A DNA stretch of 38,006 nucleotides from Acetobacteraceae bacterium. GTDB lineage: Bacteria > Pseudomonadota > Alphaproteobacteria > Acetobacterales > Acetobacteraceae. The DNA lies in NCBI GenBank assembly GCA_009693865.1, contig SHWL01000028.1:1-38006 (forward strand), written 5' to 3'. The position numbers and the translations under genes were made by a program. Each line of letters opens with the position of its first letter. The stretch's first letter is position 1. The notes beneath the pieces were generated by a model. The model had not been told where the DNA came from and made no database searches. It worked only from the letters and a program-made list of their open reading frames with translations. This document shows positions 16,654 to 24,855 of the stretch, piece after piece.

Positions 16654-17357
16654 TTCTGGATCAACCCTCTCTGCCGCGCACCGAGGCGCGTGTCATCTCC
16701 GCCGCGCCCGAGGGCATCGTGCTGGACCGGACCGTGTTCTACGCAAGGGGCGGCGGCCAACCTGGCGATACCGGCGTGCTGCGGTGGGACGGCGGAGAGA
16801 CCCGGATTTCCGACACGGTAAAGGGCGAGGGCGACTCGATCCTGCATGTCCCGGAACCGGAGGCGGAATTGCCTCCACCGGGAACGCCGGTCAACGCCGA
16901 AATCGACTGGGATCGCCGCCACAAGCTGATGCGGATGCACACCGCGATGCATCTGCTGTGCAGCCTGATCAAAGGCGCGGCGGTGACCGGGGGCTCGGTT
17001 GGCGCGGACCGCTCGCGGTTGGATTTCGATTTGCCCAATCCGCCGGCCAAGGACGAGATCGAAGCCGGGCTGAACGCGCTGATCGCGGCGGATTACCCGG
17101 TGCGGATCGAGTGGGTGGACGAGGCGGTCCTCGATACCGATCCTGGCCTCGTTCGGACGATGTCGGTCAAACCGCCGCGCGGCACCGGCCGGTTGCGCCT
17201 GATGCGGATCGGTGAGGGCGATGTCGTCGATCTGCAACCCTGCGGCGGGACGCATGTCGCGCGCACCGGGGAAATCGGGCCGATCCGGATCGTGAAGATC
17301 GAGAACAAGGGCCGGCAAAACCGCAGGATCATCCTGGCACCTCGCGATCCACCCTGA
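16638..17357 (+). CDS. Alanyl-tRNA editing protein (AlaX-type)
   Basis: A free-standing editing domain related to alanyl-tRNA synthetase, which removes Ser or Gly wrongly attached to tRNA-Ala. The 239-residue protein has the N-terminal beta-barrel (VLDRTVFYARGGGQPGDTG) and the zinc ligands HxxxH (H101, H105 in RMHTAMHLL) and CxxxH (C202, H206 in PCGGTHVART), all intact. There is no aminoacylation domain. ATG 16638 is the start of the 17-bp duplicated sequence, so its 5' end was apparently rebuilt by insertion of the upstream ATPase-nuclease module. Sulfur-metabolism genes follow on the same strand 58 bases on. Confidence 0.9.
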   Translation: MTERLFLDQPSLPRTEARVISAAPEGIVLDRTVFYARGGGQPGDTGVLRWDGGETRISDTVKGEGDSILHVPEPEAELPPPGTPVNAEIDWDRRHKLMRMHTAMHLLCSLIKGAAVTGGSVGADRSRLDFDLPNPPAKDEIEAGLNALIAADYPVRIEWVDEAVLDTDPGLVRTMSVKPPRGTGRLRLMRIGEGDVVDLQPCGGTHVARTGEIGPIRIVKIENKGRQNRRIILAPRDPP

Positions 17358-17415
17358 TTGACTCCTGGCAACGCCCTGGGACACTCCCCCCGCGACTGGA
17401 CCGGGAGGGAATGCG

Positions 17416-18261
17416 ATGGGGCCGCTTGTGACAACGGAATGGCTGGCGGGCGAGCTTGGCAAGCCCGGTCTTCTGGTCTTCGACGCCACGAAATACCTGC
17501 CGAACGAGGACAAGGACGGCAAAGCCGAGTTTCTGAAAGCGCACATCCCCGGCGCCCGGTATTTCGACATCGATGAGGTCGCGGACACCGATACCGACCT
17601 GCCGCACATGGTACCCTCGCCCGGCCGTTTTTCGAAGCTGATGAGCGCGATGGGGATCGGCAATGCCAGCCGCGTTGTATTTTACGACCAAAAGGGGCTC
17701 GCGTCCGCGGCGCGCGGCTGGTGGTTGATGGGCCTGTTTGGCCACGACCAGGCTGCCGTGCTGGATGGTGGCTTGCCAAAATGGGTCAAGGAAGGGCGGG
17801 CCACCGCGACCGGAGCTGCCTCCGCGCCCACGCCGTCCGTATTTCAGGCCGATTTCCGCGCCACCAGGTTACGCGGGGTTGGCGATGTGCTGCTCAACGT
17901 GGCTTCTCAGGCGGAGTTGGTGCTGGACGCCCGCGCCGCTGGACGCTTCACAGGCGCGACTCCGGAGCCGCGGCCGGGTATGCGGTCAGGTCACATCCCT
18001 GGCTCCGCCAACGTACCATACACGGAATTGTTGAACGGCGACGGCACGTTCCGTCCGGCGGCCGAGGTGAAAGCGCGGCTCGCCGCCGCGGGGGTCGATG
18101 GATCGCTGCCTGTCGTGACAAGCTGCGGCTCCGGCGTCACGGCGTGCATCCTCACGCTTGGCCTGCGCCTGTCGGGTCTACCCGAGGGCGCGGTTTACGA
18201 CGGGTCCTGGAGCGAATGGGGCGGCCGGTCCGATACGCCGGTGGAGACAAACCGTTCATGA
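17416..18261 (+). CDS. sseA: 3-mercaptopyruvate sulfurtransferase
   Basis: This two-domain rhodanese transfers sulfur from 3-mercaptopyruvate to acceptors such as thiols or cyanide. The 281-residue length is typical. The N-terminal domain (FDATKYLPNEDKDGKAEF, AHIPGARYFDIDEVAD) is non-catalytic; the C-terminal one ends in the active loop SCGSGVTACI with nucleophile Cys237. The CGSGVT loop is the one that marks mercaptopyruvate rather than thiosulfate sulfurtransferases. metC starts inside its stop codon (ATGA at 18258), tying the two sulfur-amino-acid enzymes together. Confidence 0.9.
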   Translation: MGPLVTTEWLAGELGKPGLLVFDATKYLPNEDKDGKAEFLKAHIPGARYFDIDEVADTDTDLPHMVPSPGRFSKLMSAMGIGNASRVVFYDQKGLASAARGWWLMGLFGHDQAAVLDGGLPKWVKEGRATATGAASAPTPSVFQADFRATRLRGVGDVLLNVASQAELVLDARAAGRFTGATPEPRPGMRSGHIPGSANVPYTELLNGDGTFRPAAEVKARLAAAGVDGSLPVVTSCGSGVTACILTLGLRLSGLPEGAVYDGSWSEWGGRSDTPVETNRS

Positions 18262-19451
18262 CCGATCCGAAAAAGCGTGGATTTCGCACAACATTGTCGC
18301 ATGTTGGGCGGAAGTCCAAGCACGAGCATGGGTTCGTCAATCCACCGCTGAACCGCGGCTCCACCGTGCTGGCGCCGACCGTGGCCAAGCGGCAGGAGAT
18401 GCAGGCCCGTCGCGGCGAGCGGGTGCTGACCTATGGCCTTGGGGGGTCCGAGACGCACTGGGCGCTGGAAGACGCGATGGCGGCGGTCGAAGGCGGCACA
18501 CGATGCTTTGTCGTGAGTTCCGGTCTCGCCGCGGTAACGACTCCCCTGCTCGCCTGGCTGAAGGCGGGCGATCATTGCCTGGTGCCGGATCATGTTTATG
18601 GTCCCGCGCGGAATTTCTGCGATGGGCTGCTGAAACGGTATGGGGTCGAGACGACCTATTACGCGCCGGAAATCGATGAGGCGGGGATCGCGGCGTTGAT
18701 GCGGTCCAACACCACCGTTGTTTATACGGAAAGTCCGGGCAGCCATACGTTCGAGGTGCAGGATGTTCCCGCGATCGCACGCGCGGCGCATGCGGGCGGC
18801 GCCAAGGTGTTGATGGACAATACCTGGGGCATTCATCATTTCCAGCCGTTCCGGCATGGCGTCGATGTGTCGATCCAGGCGGCGACGAAATACCCGGCGG
18901 GACACTCGGATATTCTGATTGGCACTGTGACCGTGAACAACGACGCCGATTGGATGACATTGCATGGCACTGCCCGCGGTCTCGGCCAGTACGCCAGCCC
19001 CGACGATTGCTGGCTGACATTGCGCGGCATGCGTACGATGGCGGTTCGGCTGCATGCGCAAATGGAGTCGGCGATTCAGGTCGGTCACTGGCTGCGTCAG
19101 CAACCGGAGGTGGCTCATGTGTTGAATCCAGCGTTGCCGGGGGCGCCGGGGCATGAGATCTGGAAACGTGATTTCAGTGGCGCGTGCAGCTTGTTTGGCG
19201 TCGAGTTCAAACCGGAATTTTCCCCGCTGGCGACGCATAAGTTCGTTGAGGCACTGGAACTGTTCGGCATCGGCTCGTCCTGGGGCGGATTTGAAAGCCT
19301 CGCCGTGCCGACGACCGGGTTTATCACCCGGACCGCGAGTGTCCCGAAATTCGCCGGCCCGGTGGTGCGGATACATATCGGATTGGAGGACGTCGACGAT
19401 CTGACGGCCGATCTGCGTCAGGGACTGGATGTCATGCGGAAAAGTGTCTGA
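18258..19451 (+). CDS. metC: Cystathionine beta-lyase
   Basis: A PLP enzyme of the Cys/Met metabolism family that splits cystathionine to homocysteine, pyruvate and ammonia. The 397 residues show the family elements: VLTYGLGGSETHWALEDAMA, FVVSSGLAAVTTPLLAWL, MDNTWGIHHF with the PLP-binding Asp187, and ATKYPAGHSD with the Schiff-base Lys211. The C-terminus carries GIGSSWGGFESLAVP, characteristic of cystathionine beta-lyases. It overlaps sseA by 4 bases; both would act on sulfur amino acids. A 21-bp-arm hairpin 36 bases after its stop may terminate the transcript. Confidence 0.9.
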   Translation: MTDPKKRGFRTTLSHVGRKSKHEHGFVNPPLNRGSTVLAPTVAKRQEMQARRGERVLTYGLGGSETHWALEDAMAAVEGGTRCFVVSSGLAAVTTPLLAWLKAGDHCLVPDHVYGPARNFCDGLLKRYGVETTYYAPEIDEAGIAALMRSNTTVVYTESPGSHTFEVQDVPAIARAAHAGGAKVLMDNTWGIHHFQPFRHGVDVSIQAATKYPAGHSDILIGTVTVNNDADWMTLHGTARGLGQYASPDDCWLTLRGMRTMAVRLHAQMESAIQVGHWLRQQPEVAHVLNPALPGAPGHEIWKRDFSGACSLFGVEFKPEFSPLATHKFVEALELFGIGSSWGGFESLAVPTTGFITRTASVPKFAGPVVRIHIGLEDVDDLTADLRQGLDVMRKSV

Positions 19452-19487
19452 TACCAGCGGCCCTACGGTTCGACTCTTACCCCTCAA

Positions 19488-19568
19488 CGTCATCCACGGA
19501 CTTGTTCGGTGGACCGGCCGCTGTACTGTGCCGGTTCCGATCCCCGGAACAAGTCCGTGGATGACGTA
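19488..19568. repeat. 81-bp palindromic repeat, possible terminator
   Basis: Perfect 21-bp inverted arms (19488-19508 and 19548-19568), with core GTCATCCACGGACTTGTTC, flank a 39-base loop that includes CTGTACTGTGCCGG. The arms continue imperfectly outward (ACCCCT/AGGGGT). GTCAT ends and the loop resemble the other hairpins in this window. It lies between metC and the TauE gene. Confidence 0.75.
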
Positions 19569-19645
19569 GTAGGGGTGGCGCGAGCGGCCGATCTTCCGGG
19601 CCGTTGGTATAAGGCCGGGCGGACGCTGTCCTCGCCGTCGCGGAT

Positions 19646-20389
19646 GTGACCTCGCAAATTCTGATCGTCGCGCTTGGCGCCGCCGTCGCGGGGTTCGTGC
19701 AGGGCCTGTCGGGCTTCGCGTTCGGCCTCGTCGCCATGGGCATCTGGGCGTGGACGCTCGATCCCGCGCTGGCGGGTCCATTGGTCGTCTTCGGATCGTT
19801 GATCGGGCAGCTGATCGCGGCCCGCCCCGTCCTTCGAGGGGCAAGCCCTTGGCGCGCGCTACCCCTGGTCGTCGGAGGCATCTGCGGTGTCCCGATCGGC
19901 GTTGCTTTGCTACGCTACATCGACCCGGTTTCGTTCAAGGCCTGCGTCGGCGCGCTTTTGGTGCTATGGTGTCCCGTCATGTTATTCGCGGGCGATCTGC
20001 CACGGATATCGTGGGGCGGGCGATGGGCTGACGCGGCGGCCGGCTGGGTCGGCGGTGTCATGGGCGGACTGGGCGGGTTGACCGGCCCAGCGCCGATCCT
20101 CTGGGGCACGCTGCGCGGCTGGGACCGGTGGGAACAGCGCGTCGTGTTCATGATCTTCAATCTCTGCCTGAGCGCGCTGGTCATCGTGATATATATCGTG
20201 TCGGGAACGATACGGCGTGCCGACCTGCCGCTGTTTGGCATCATGATCCCGGCGATGCTGCTTCCCTCGCTGGCGGGTTTTCGCCTTTATCACCGGATCG
20301 ACGACGCGACGTTTCGCCGCGTCATTCTTGGGTTGCTGACGGTGACCGGCGCGGTCCTGATCGTTTCCAGTGTTACGGCGTGGATGTAG
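19646..20389 (+). CDS. Sulfite exporter TauE/SafE family membrane protein
   Basis: A 247-residue inner-membrane protein with about seven to eight membrane segments, e.g. IVALGAAVAGFVQGLSGFAF at the N-terminus with the family's GxxxGxxGxG-like opening, then ALPLVVGGICGVPIGVALL and ILGLLTVTGAVLIVSSVTAW at the C-terminus. The middle WVGGVMGGLGGLTGPAPILW repeats the inverted-topology motif. Members export sulfite, sulfonates or other organic anions; the substrate is not known here, though the sulfur enzymes upstream are suggestive. The start is GTG 19646. It converges on the DUF3604 gene. Confidence 0.85.
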   Translation: MTSQILIVALGAAVAGFVQGLSGFAFGLVAMGIWAWTLDPALAGPLVVFGSLIGQLIAARPVLRGASPWRALPLVVGGICGVPIGVALLRYIDPVSFKACVGALLVLWCPVMLFAGDLPRISWGGRWADAAAGWVGGVMGGLGGLTGPAPILWGTLRGWDRWEQRVVFMIFNLCLSALVIVIYIVSGTIRRADLPLFGIMIPAMLLPSLAGFRLYHRIDDATFRRVILGLLTVTGAVLIVSSVTAWM

Positions 20390-20436
20390 CGGGTGGGATT
20401 ATGGCGACCATCTTGACGCCGAACGCTCATATACTC

Positions 20437-20515
20437 CGTCATGGCCCGGCTCGTCCGGGCCACCCATTCCAGCACAGTGCCGCGACGGGTGGCCCGGACG
20501 ATCCGGGCCATGACG
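20437..20515. repeat. 79-bp palindromic repeat between convergent genes
   Basis: Arms 20437-20465 and 20487-20515 (29 bp, one mismatch; outer part CGTCATGGCCCGG, inner part TCGTCCGGGCCACCC) flank a loop containing CAGCACAGTGCCGCG. It is the same family as 31639-31717 and the core of 8169-8375. It sits between the ends of the TauE and DUF3604 genes and could terminate both. Confidence 0.8.
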
Positions 20516-20547
20516 TGGGTTGAGCAATATCGATAATCGGTTGGGTC

Positions 20548-22800
20548 TTACGTCCGCGTGAGATAAATCGGGCTCGACCACATCCGATGGCCGTCCTCCT
20601 GCTGCACGCGAATGAACAGGCGCGTATCGCCGCGGTTTCGAACATTGATTTTTCGGCGTAATGACACGCGCGTCCCGGTCATGGCCGCGGGGAGGCGCTG
20701 CAAGCGGATCGCTCGTTGAAGTCCGCCTGCGTCGAAGACCATCGGTTCAACTCCCAACGCCCGGATGGGCGACCCGCCCGAAACCGGCGACGTCCTGAAG
20801 GCGATCGAGCCATCGGTGGCGGATTTCAGCCACAGGTCGATGGCGCCGTAATTGCCGGTTGTCACGGCCTTCCATGCCAAAGACGTCTCATCCTGCCGCT
20901 GAATGCCCCGATCGAGGTTCCAGGCATTGATGACATGCGTTCGCAGGATGGCGTTACCCTCGATTTCCAGCGTACCGTCCCAGGTCGTCGCGCGCGCCCT
21001 GCCGCGAACTTCGGCGCCCTCATAGACAAGGCGAACGCGGGCGCCGAGATCGGCGTCCGCGTAAGGCCGTATGGTCTCCAGAAGATCGAGGCCGTCATAA
21101 ATGTCGAGCCGCTCGACCGGCGCGGACCCCACGATGTCGATGACAAGTTCCGCGGTGTCGTCCACGACGCGCGCGATATCGCCCATCAGCAGGCGATTGA
21201 CGCGGCTCGATGAGGGCGTGCCCGGCAAAGCGGGATCCCGCTCGTACAAATCGGCGCCCGAGGGAAGTTCCACCGCCACATCCAGCAGTGCGCGGTTGCC
21301 CGTGGTCGCGTAATGCCGACGCTGGCGCATCGATTGAAAGATTGCGTCCCGGTCAAGCCGTTCGGCGAGAAAACACGTCAGCCCACCGTAGCTACCGAAG
21401 AACGACGCACCCGGATAACAAGCGCCAGGCCGTCCCTTGTGGCCGTCCGAGTTCGCGACGATGCCGACGCGGTATCCCTCCTCCAGCGCGTCGCGCAGAA
21501 TCCATTCGAATGTGCCCCAGGCCGAGTGCACCTCCACCGCTGGCTCCAACGCGACGTCGTGCGCGAACCTGACGTCCGCGTAGCGTCCGCCGACATGAGC
21601 GAGCACCACGCAGTCTTTGCCTCGCAGCCTGTCGAACAGCGCATGAGCGTCATGAGCGTCGTTGGTCTCATCGCCCAAATCACCCACCTGGGCGTGGGAG
21701 GAGCGGTAAATGGTTTCCCCTTCATGCCGGTAATGCACATTGCGATCGCCGCCGACCGCCGTATTGGCCGACCATTCGTACCCGGGGATGCAAACGAACC
21801 GGCCAGGCTTGTCGAATTCCCGCGTCAGGTCGTTGAGGTCATTCCAGAATTCGCCGGTAATTTGAAAGTCGTTGCCCTGGTGACCCATGACGTCGACGTG
21901 CGCTTTGTCACGGCCAAACTCGAAATATTCACGCGCGGTGTTGGTGCCAAGCGTCTCGTTGGATTGTCCGTGCGTATCGCCCCAATAGTGCACAAGACCG
22001 GCTTCCTTGGGGGCGACGCGCAAAGGATTCGAACAGGCGGCTGCGTTGCCTGCGTGGTCAATGACACGGATCGTGACGTCGCCGGTTTCATCAGCCCGCA
22101 AGCCGTCGATGACGGCGCCGAATGCGCCAGCACGCAGCCGCACCGTGGACGGCAAACCGTCGATTGGCCGGCTGGCCTCCAGACGCATGTCCCGATCGAC
22201 ACGATCCGACGGGTTGCCCCAGATATCATCGATTTTGAGCGCCAGCCGGAATGGCTCACCCATTCGAACCAGCGTCGGCAGGATCGCGAACCAGCGCACC
22301 CCGGGTCCGGGGACGATCGCGATTTTCGGGCTGACAGGCAACGCGACATACTCGTATGTCGCGATGGCGTCGACCAGCATGTGAAACTCAAACGCGCTTT
22401 CGCAATAAGTCTGCATGCGGATGCCGGGCGAGCCCTGGCGCCGGTCGCCAAACCGGATCGTGATGGTGTCGCCTGGCGCCAGAAAGTCCTTCACGACGCC
22501 GATGTACAGCGAGCGGCTCCATGGCCGGATGTTTCGCTTGAACTCCCATTTGGCTTCCAGCGTGGCGCCATTGGAGGCCTCGACGGTCGTGTAGCCCGCT
22601 GCCCGCGGACCGGCGAACTGCACCGGACCGAAATCGGTGGCAAAGCGAAAACCGATCTTGATCGATCCGGTATCGTCGATCCCAAAGCGGCCGGCAGTGT
22701 AAACCAGAGTGAAACTCTGCCAGGAACCGGCTTCGAATGTGCCCGCGGGTTCAAGCGAGGCGTGGCCCATCAAATCGGGGCGATAAGTGGAATCTGGCAT
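20548..22800 (-). CDS. DUF3604 / CehA-McbA-like metallohydrolase family protein
   Basis: A 750-residue protein with an N-terminal beta-rich part (about residues 1-260) and a PHP-like metal-dependent hydrolase domain starting at HYWGDTHGQSNETLGTNTAR (residues 271-290). Further conserved metal-site segments are AHVDVMGHQGNDFQI, CIPGYEWSA, VVLAHVGGRYAD, VEVHSAWGTFEW and VANSDGHKGRPG. No signal peptide is seen. It is the last gene of a minus-strand group downstream of two sugar ABC permeases and two binding proteins, 29 bases after the second permease, so it probably processes the imported compound. The substrate is unknown; phosphodiester or aryl-ester cleavage is only suggested by relatives. 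Confidence 0.75.
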   Translation of the reverse strand: MPDSTYRPDLMGHASLEPAGTFEAGSWQSFTLVYTAGRFGIDDTGSIKIGFRFATDFGPVQFAGPRAAGYTTVEASNGATLEAKWEFKRNIRPWSRSLYIGVVKDFLAPGDTITIRFGDRRQGSPGIRMQTYCESAFEFHMLVDAIATYEYVALPVSPKIAIVPGPGVRWFAILPTLVRMGEPFRLALKIDDIWGNPSDRVDRDMRLEASRPIDGLPSTVRLRAGAFGAVIDGLRADETGDVTIRVIDHAGNAAACSNPLRVAPKEAGLVHYWGDTHGQSNETLGTNTAREYFEFGRDKAHVDVMGHQGNDFQITGEFWNDLNDLTREFDKPGRFVCIPGYEWSANTAVGGDRNVHYRHEGETIYRSSHAQVGDLGDETNDAHDAHALFDRLRGKDCVVLAHVGGRYADVRFAHDVALEPAVEVHSAWGTFEWILRDALEEGYRVGIVANSDGHKGRPGACYPGASFFGSYGGLTCFLAERLDRDAIFQSMRQRRHYATTGNRALLDVAVELPSGADLYERDPALPGTPSSSRVNRLLMGDIARVVDDTAELVIDIVGSAPVERLDIYDGLDLLETIRPYADADLGARVRLVYEGAEVRGRARATTWDGTLEIEGNAILRTHVINAWNLDRGIQRQDETSLAWKAVTTGNYGAIDLWLKSATDGSIAFRTSPVSGGSPIRALGVEPMVFDAGGLQRAIRLQRLPAAMTGTRVSLRRKINVRNRGDTRLFIRVQQEDGHRMWSSPIYLTRT

Positions 22801-22829
22801 GCGGCGAAGCCTCCCGGGCGGACTTCAGG

Positions 22830-23681
22830 TCACCCCTTCACCGATCCGGTCAATCCCGCCACGTAATGTTCGACGAAGAACGAGTAAACCACCGCCACCG
22901 GGATCGATCCCAGCAAGGCGCCCGCCATCAGCGAACCCCAGTAGAACACGTCGCCGCGCACCAGCTCGGACACGACTCCCACTGGGATGGTTTTCTGTGC
23001 GGACGACGACAGAAACACCAGCGCGTAGATGAATTCGTTCCACGACAGCGTGAACGCGAAAATGCCGGCCGAGAGGATCCCGGGCACCGCCACCGGCAGA
23101 ATGATATAAATCATCGCCTGCCAGCGGGAGGCGCCGTCGATCCGCGCGCATTCCTCCAACTCCTTCGGGATCGCCTTGAAGTAGCCCATCATCAGCCAGG
23201 TACTGAACGGGATCAGGAAGGTCGGATATGTCAGGATCAACGACCAGGGCGTGTCCCCGAGTTGGAAGTTTCGGATGACATCCGCCAGCGGAATGAACAG
23301 CAGCGTCTGCGGCACCAGGTAGGTCACGAAAATGCCGGTGCCCAGACTGCCGGCGAAGCGGAATTTCAGCCGCGACAGCGCGTAACCCGCGAACACCCCG
23401 CACACCAGCGAGATCGCGGTGGAAGCAAGCGAGATCAACATCGTGTTCCACAGCCAGGTGGAGAACAGCGTGTCCTCCACCAGCAGCCGGATATGCTCGA
23501 GCGTCGGGTGCCACGTCCAGAACGGGTTGTAGTTCTTCGCATTCCAGGGGCGGTACAACTCGCCGTCGGGGCGGAACGTGGTGATGACCATCCAGTAGAA
23601 CGGAAACAGCAGCAGGACCACGAACATCACCAGCGGGAGATGGAAGTAGACCGAACGTCTCCAGCGCGCGCCCTCAATCAT
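22830..23681 (-). CDS. Carbohydrate ABC transporter permease (MalG/UgpE type)
   Basis: A 283-residue inner-membrane permease with about six helices, from LPLVMFVVLLLFPFYWMVIT to VVYSFFVEHYVAGLTGSVKG, the last being a typical MalG-type C-terminus. The cytoplasmic EAA loop that docks the ATPase is EECARIDGASRWQAMIYIIL. It follows the MalF-type permease gene (25-base gap) on the same strand. It would form the membrane channel with that partner; the ATPase must come from elsewhere since none is encoded nearby. Confidence 0.92.
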   Translation of the reverse strand: MIEGARWRRSVYFHLPLVMFVVLLLFPFYWMVITTFRPDGELYRPWNAKNYNPFWTWHPTLEHIRLLVEDTLFSTWLWNTMLISLASTAISLVCGVFAGYALSRLKFRFAGSLGTGIFVTYLVPQTLLFIPLADVIRNFQLGDTPWSLILTYPTFLIPFSTWLMMGYFKAIPKELEECARIDGASRWQAMIYIILPVAVPGILSAGIFAFTLSWNEFIYALVFLSSSAQKTIPVGVVSELVRGDVFYWGSLMAGALLGSIPVAVVYSFFVEHYVAGLTGSVKG

Positions 23682-23706
23682 CAGCGCGTCTCCACGAGTT
23701 TGTTCA

Positions 23707-24654
23707 TCAGCGCGTCTCCACGCGACGTATATATAGCAACTGCAACAGCACCACGATGAACAGCACCGGGAAGATGGCCAGCGAGATCGCCGCGCCCTCC
23801 GACAGCAGCCCTGTGCCGACCCCGATCTGATAGGCGTAGGTCGCGAACAGATGTGTCGCGTTGGCGGGCCCTCCGCCGGTCAACACGTAGACCAATTGGA
23901 AGTCCGCGAACGTCTGAATGACCGAGAACAACGTCACCACCATCGTCACCGGCAGCAACAATGGCCAGGTGATATGGAGGAACCGCTGCCACGCGTTGGC
24001 GCCATCGATCGCGGCGGCTTCCTGCAACTCGGGACTGATGGTTTGCAGCCCGGCGAGAAGGCTGATCGCGTAGAACGGCACCCCGCGCCAGATATTCACC
24101 ACGATGATCGAGAAGAACGCGAGGTCGGGCTCGCCCAACCAATTGATGCGTTTGGTGATGAAGCCCATTTGCCAGAACAGCCAGTTCAGCACGCTGAACG
24201 TGGGGTCGAACATCCATTTCCAGGCGAAGGTGGACAGCACCGTGGGAATGATGAAAGGCAGCAGGATGAACGCCCGCACCCAGGCCTTGCCTTTGAAGTG
24301 ACGGTTCAGCAGTTGCGCCAGCCACAACCCGAGCACCAGTTTCACAATCGTGGTGATGAACGTGTACCAGCAGGTGTTCCACACCGCCGTGCGGAAGATC
24401 GAGTCATTCCAGACTTTCTCGAAATTCTTCAGACCGACGAAGTTTCCGGGCACGCCGACACGCGTATCGGTCAGCGCCAGCCAGATCCCCTGGAAAAACG
24501 GGTAGGCGATGAACAGGCCAAGCAGCACCGCGGTCGGCAACAGCAAAGCGGCGGCGAACCAGCGCTCATCCTCGAGCAGTCCCGCCTTCTGGTGGACCCG
24601 CCCGGCGGGCATCGCCGATCTCATCATCGTCGTGGTTGTGGTGGCGCTTGCCAT
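23707..24654 (-). CDS. Carbohydrate ABC transporter permease (MalF/UgpA type)
   Basis: A 315-residue permease with a short N-terminal cytoplasmic part rich in Thr and Met, then six helices (WFAAALLLPTAVLLGLFIAY first, ISLAIFPVLFIVVLLQLLYI last). The EAA loop is LQEAAAIDGANAWQRFLHIT. ATG 24654 is chosen because the frame upstream (to 24813) includes a hairpin and codes for no recognisable sequence; GGAAGAG lies just before it. It is expressed after the binding-protein genes and before the MalG-type permease. Confidence 0.9.
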   Translation of the reverse strand: MASATTTTTMMRSAMPAGRVHQKAGLLEDERWFAAALLLPTAVLLGLFIAYPFFQGIWLALTDTRVGVPGNFVGLKNFEKVWNDSIFRTAVWNTCWYTFITTIVKLVLGLWLAQLLNRHFKGKAWVRAFILLPFIIPTVLSTFAWKWMFDPTFSVLNWLFWQMGFITKRINWLGEPDLAFFSIIVVNIWRGVPFYAISLLAGLQTISPELQEAAAIDGANAWQRFLHITWPLLLPVTMVVTLFSVIQTFADFQLVYVLTGGGPANATHLFATYAYQIGVGTGLLSEGAAISLAIFPVLFIVVLLQLLYIRRVETR

Positions 24655-24759
24655 GTCCGGCTCTTCCGATTTCGCACCTTGGTTTAGCAGTGCCCGCCCC
24701 AAACGCAACCGGGGGGCGCGCGTCGTGGCGATTCGCATTTCGGCGCTGACGATCGCTTT

Positions 24760-24794
24760 TTCGTCATCCTCCGGACAAGCCGGAGGATGACGAA
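24760..24794. repeat. Intercistronic hairpin between binding protein and permease genes
   Basis: Perfect 15-bp arms (TTCGTCATCCTCCGG and its complement) around a 5-base ACAAG loop. It lies in the transcript between the second binding-protein gene and the permeases, where hairpins such as those between malE and malF protect upstream mRNA or reduce downstream expression. The GTCAT end resembles the other palindromes here. Confidence 0.75.
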
Positions 24795-24855
24795 GGGGCG
24801 GCGGAGGGGTCACCAGCCAAAATGAGAATTATTGCTCACATGGCTCCCCGGGCGA

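Noticed and set aside
18195-19844. A 549-codon minus-strand frame opposite metC
   Set aside because: metC with its PLP lysine is on the plus strand; this frame is low-complexity Arg/Pro/His.
21313-22866. A 517-codon plus-strand frame opposite the DUF3604 gene
   Set aside because: Shadow of a protein with clear metal-site motifs; no start signal or recognisable product.
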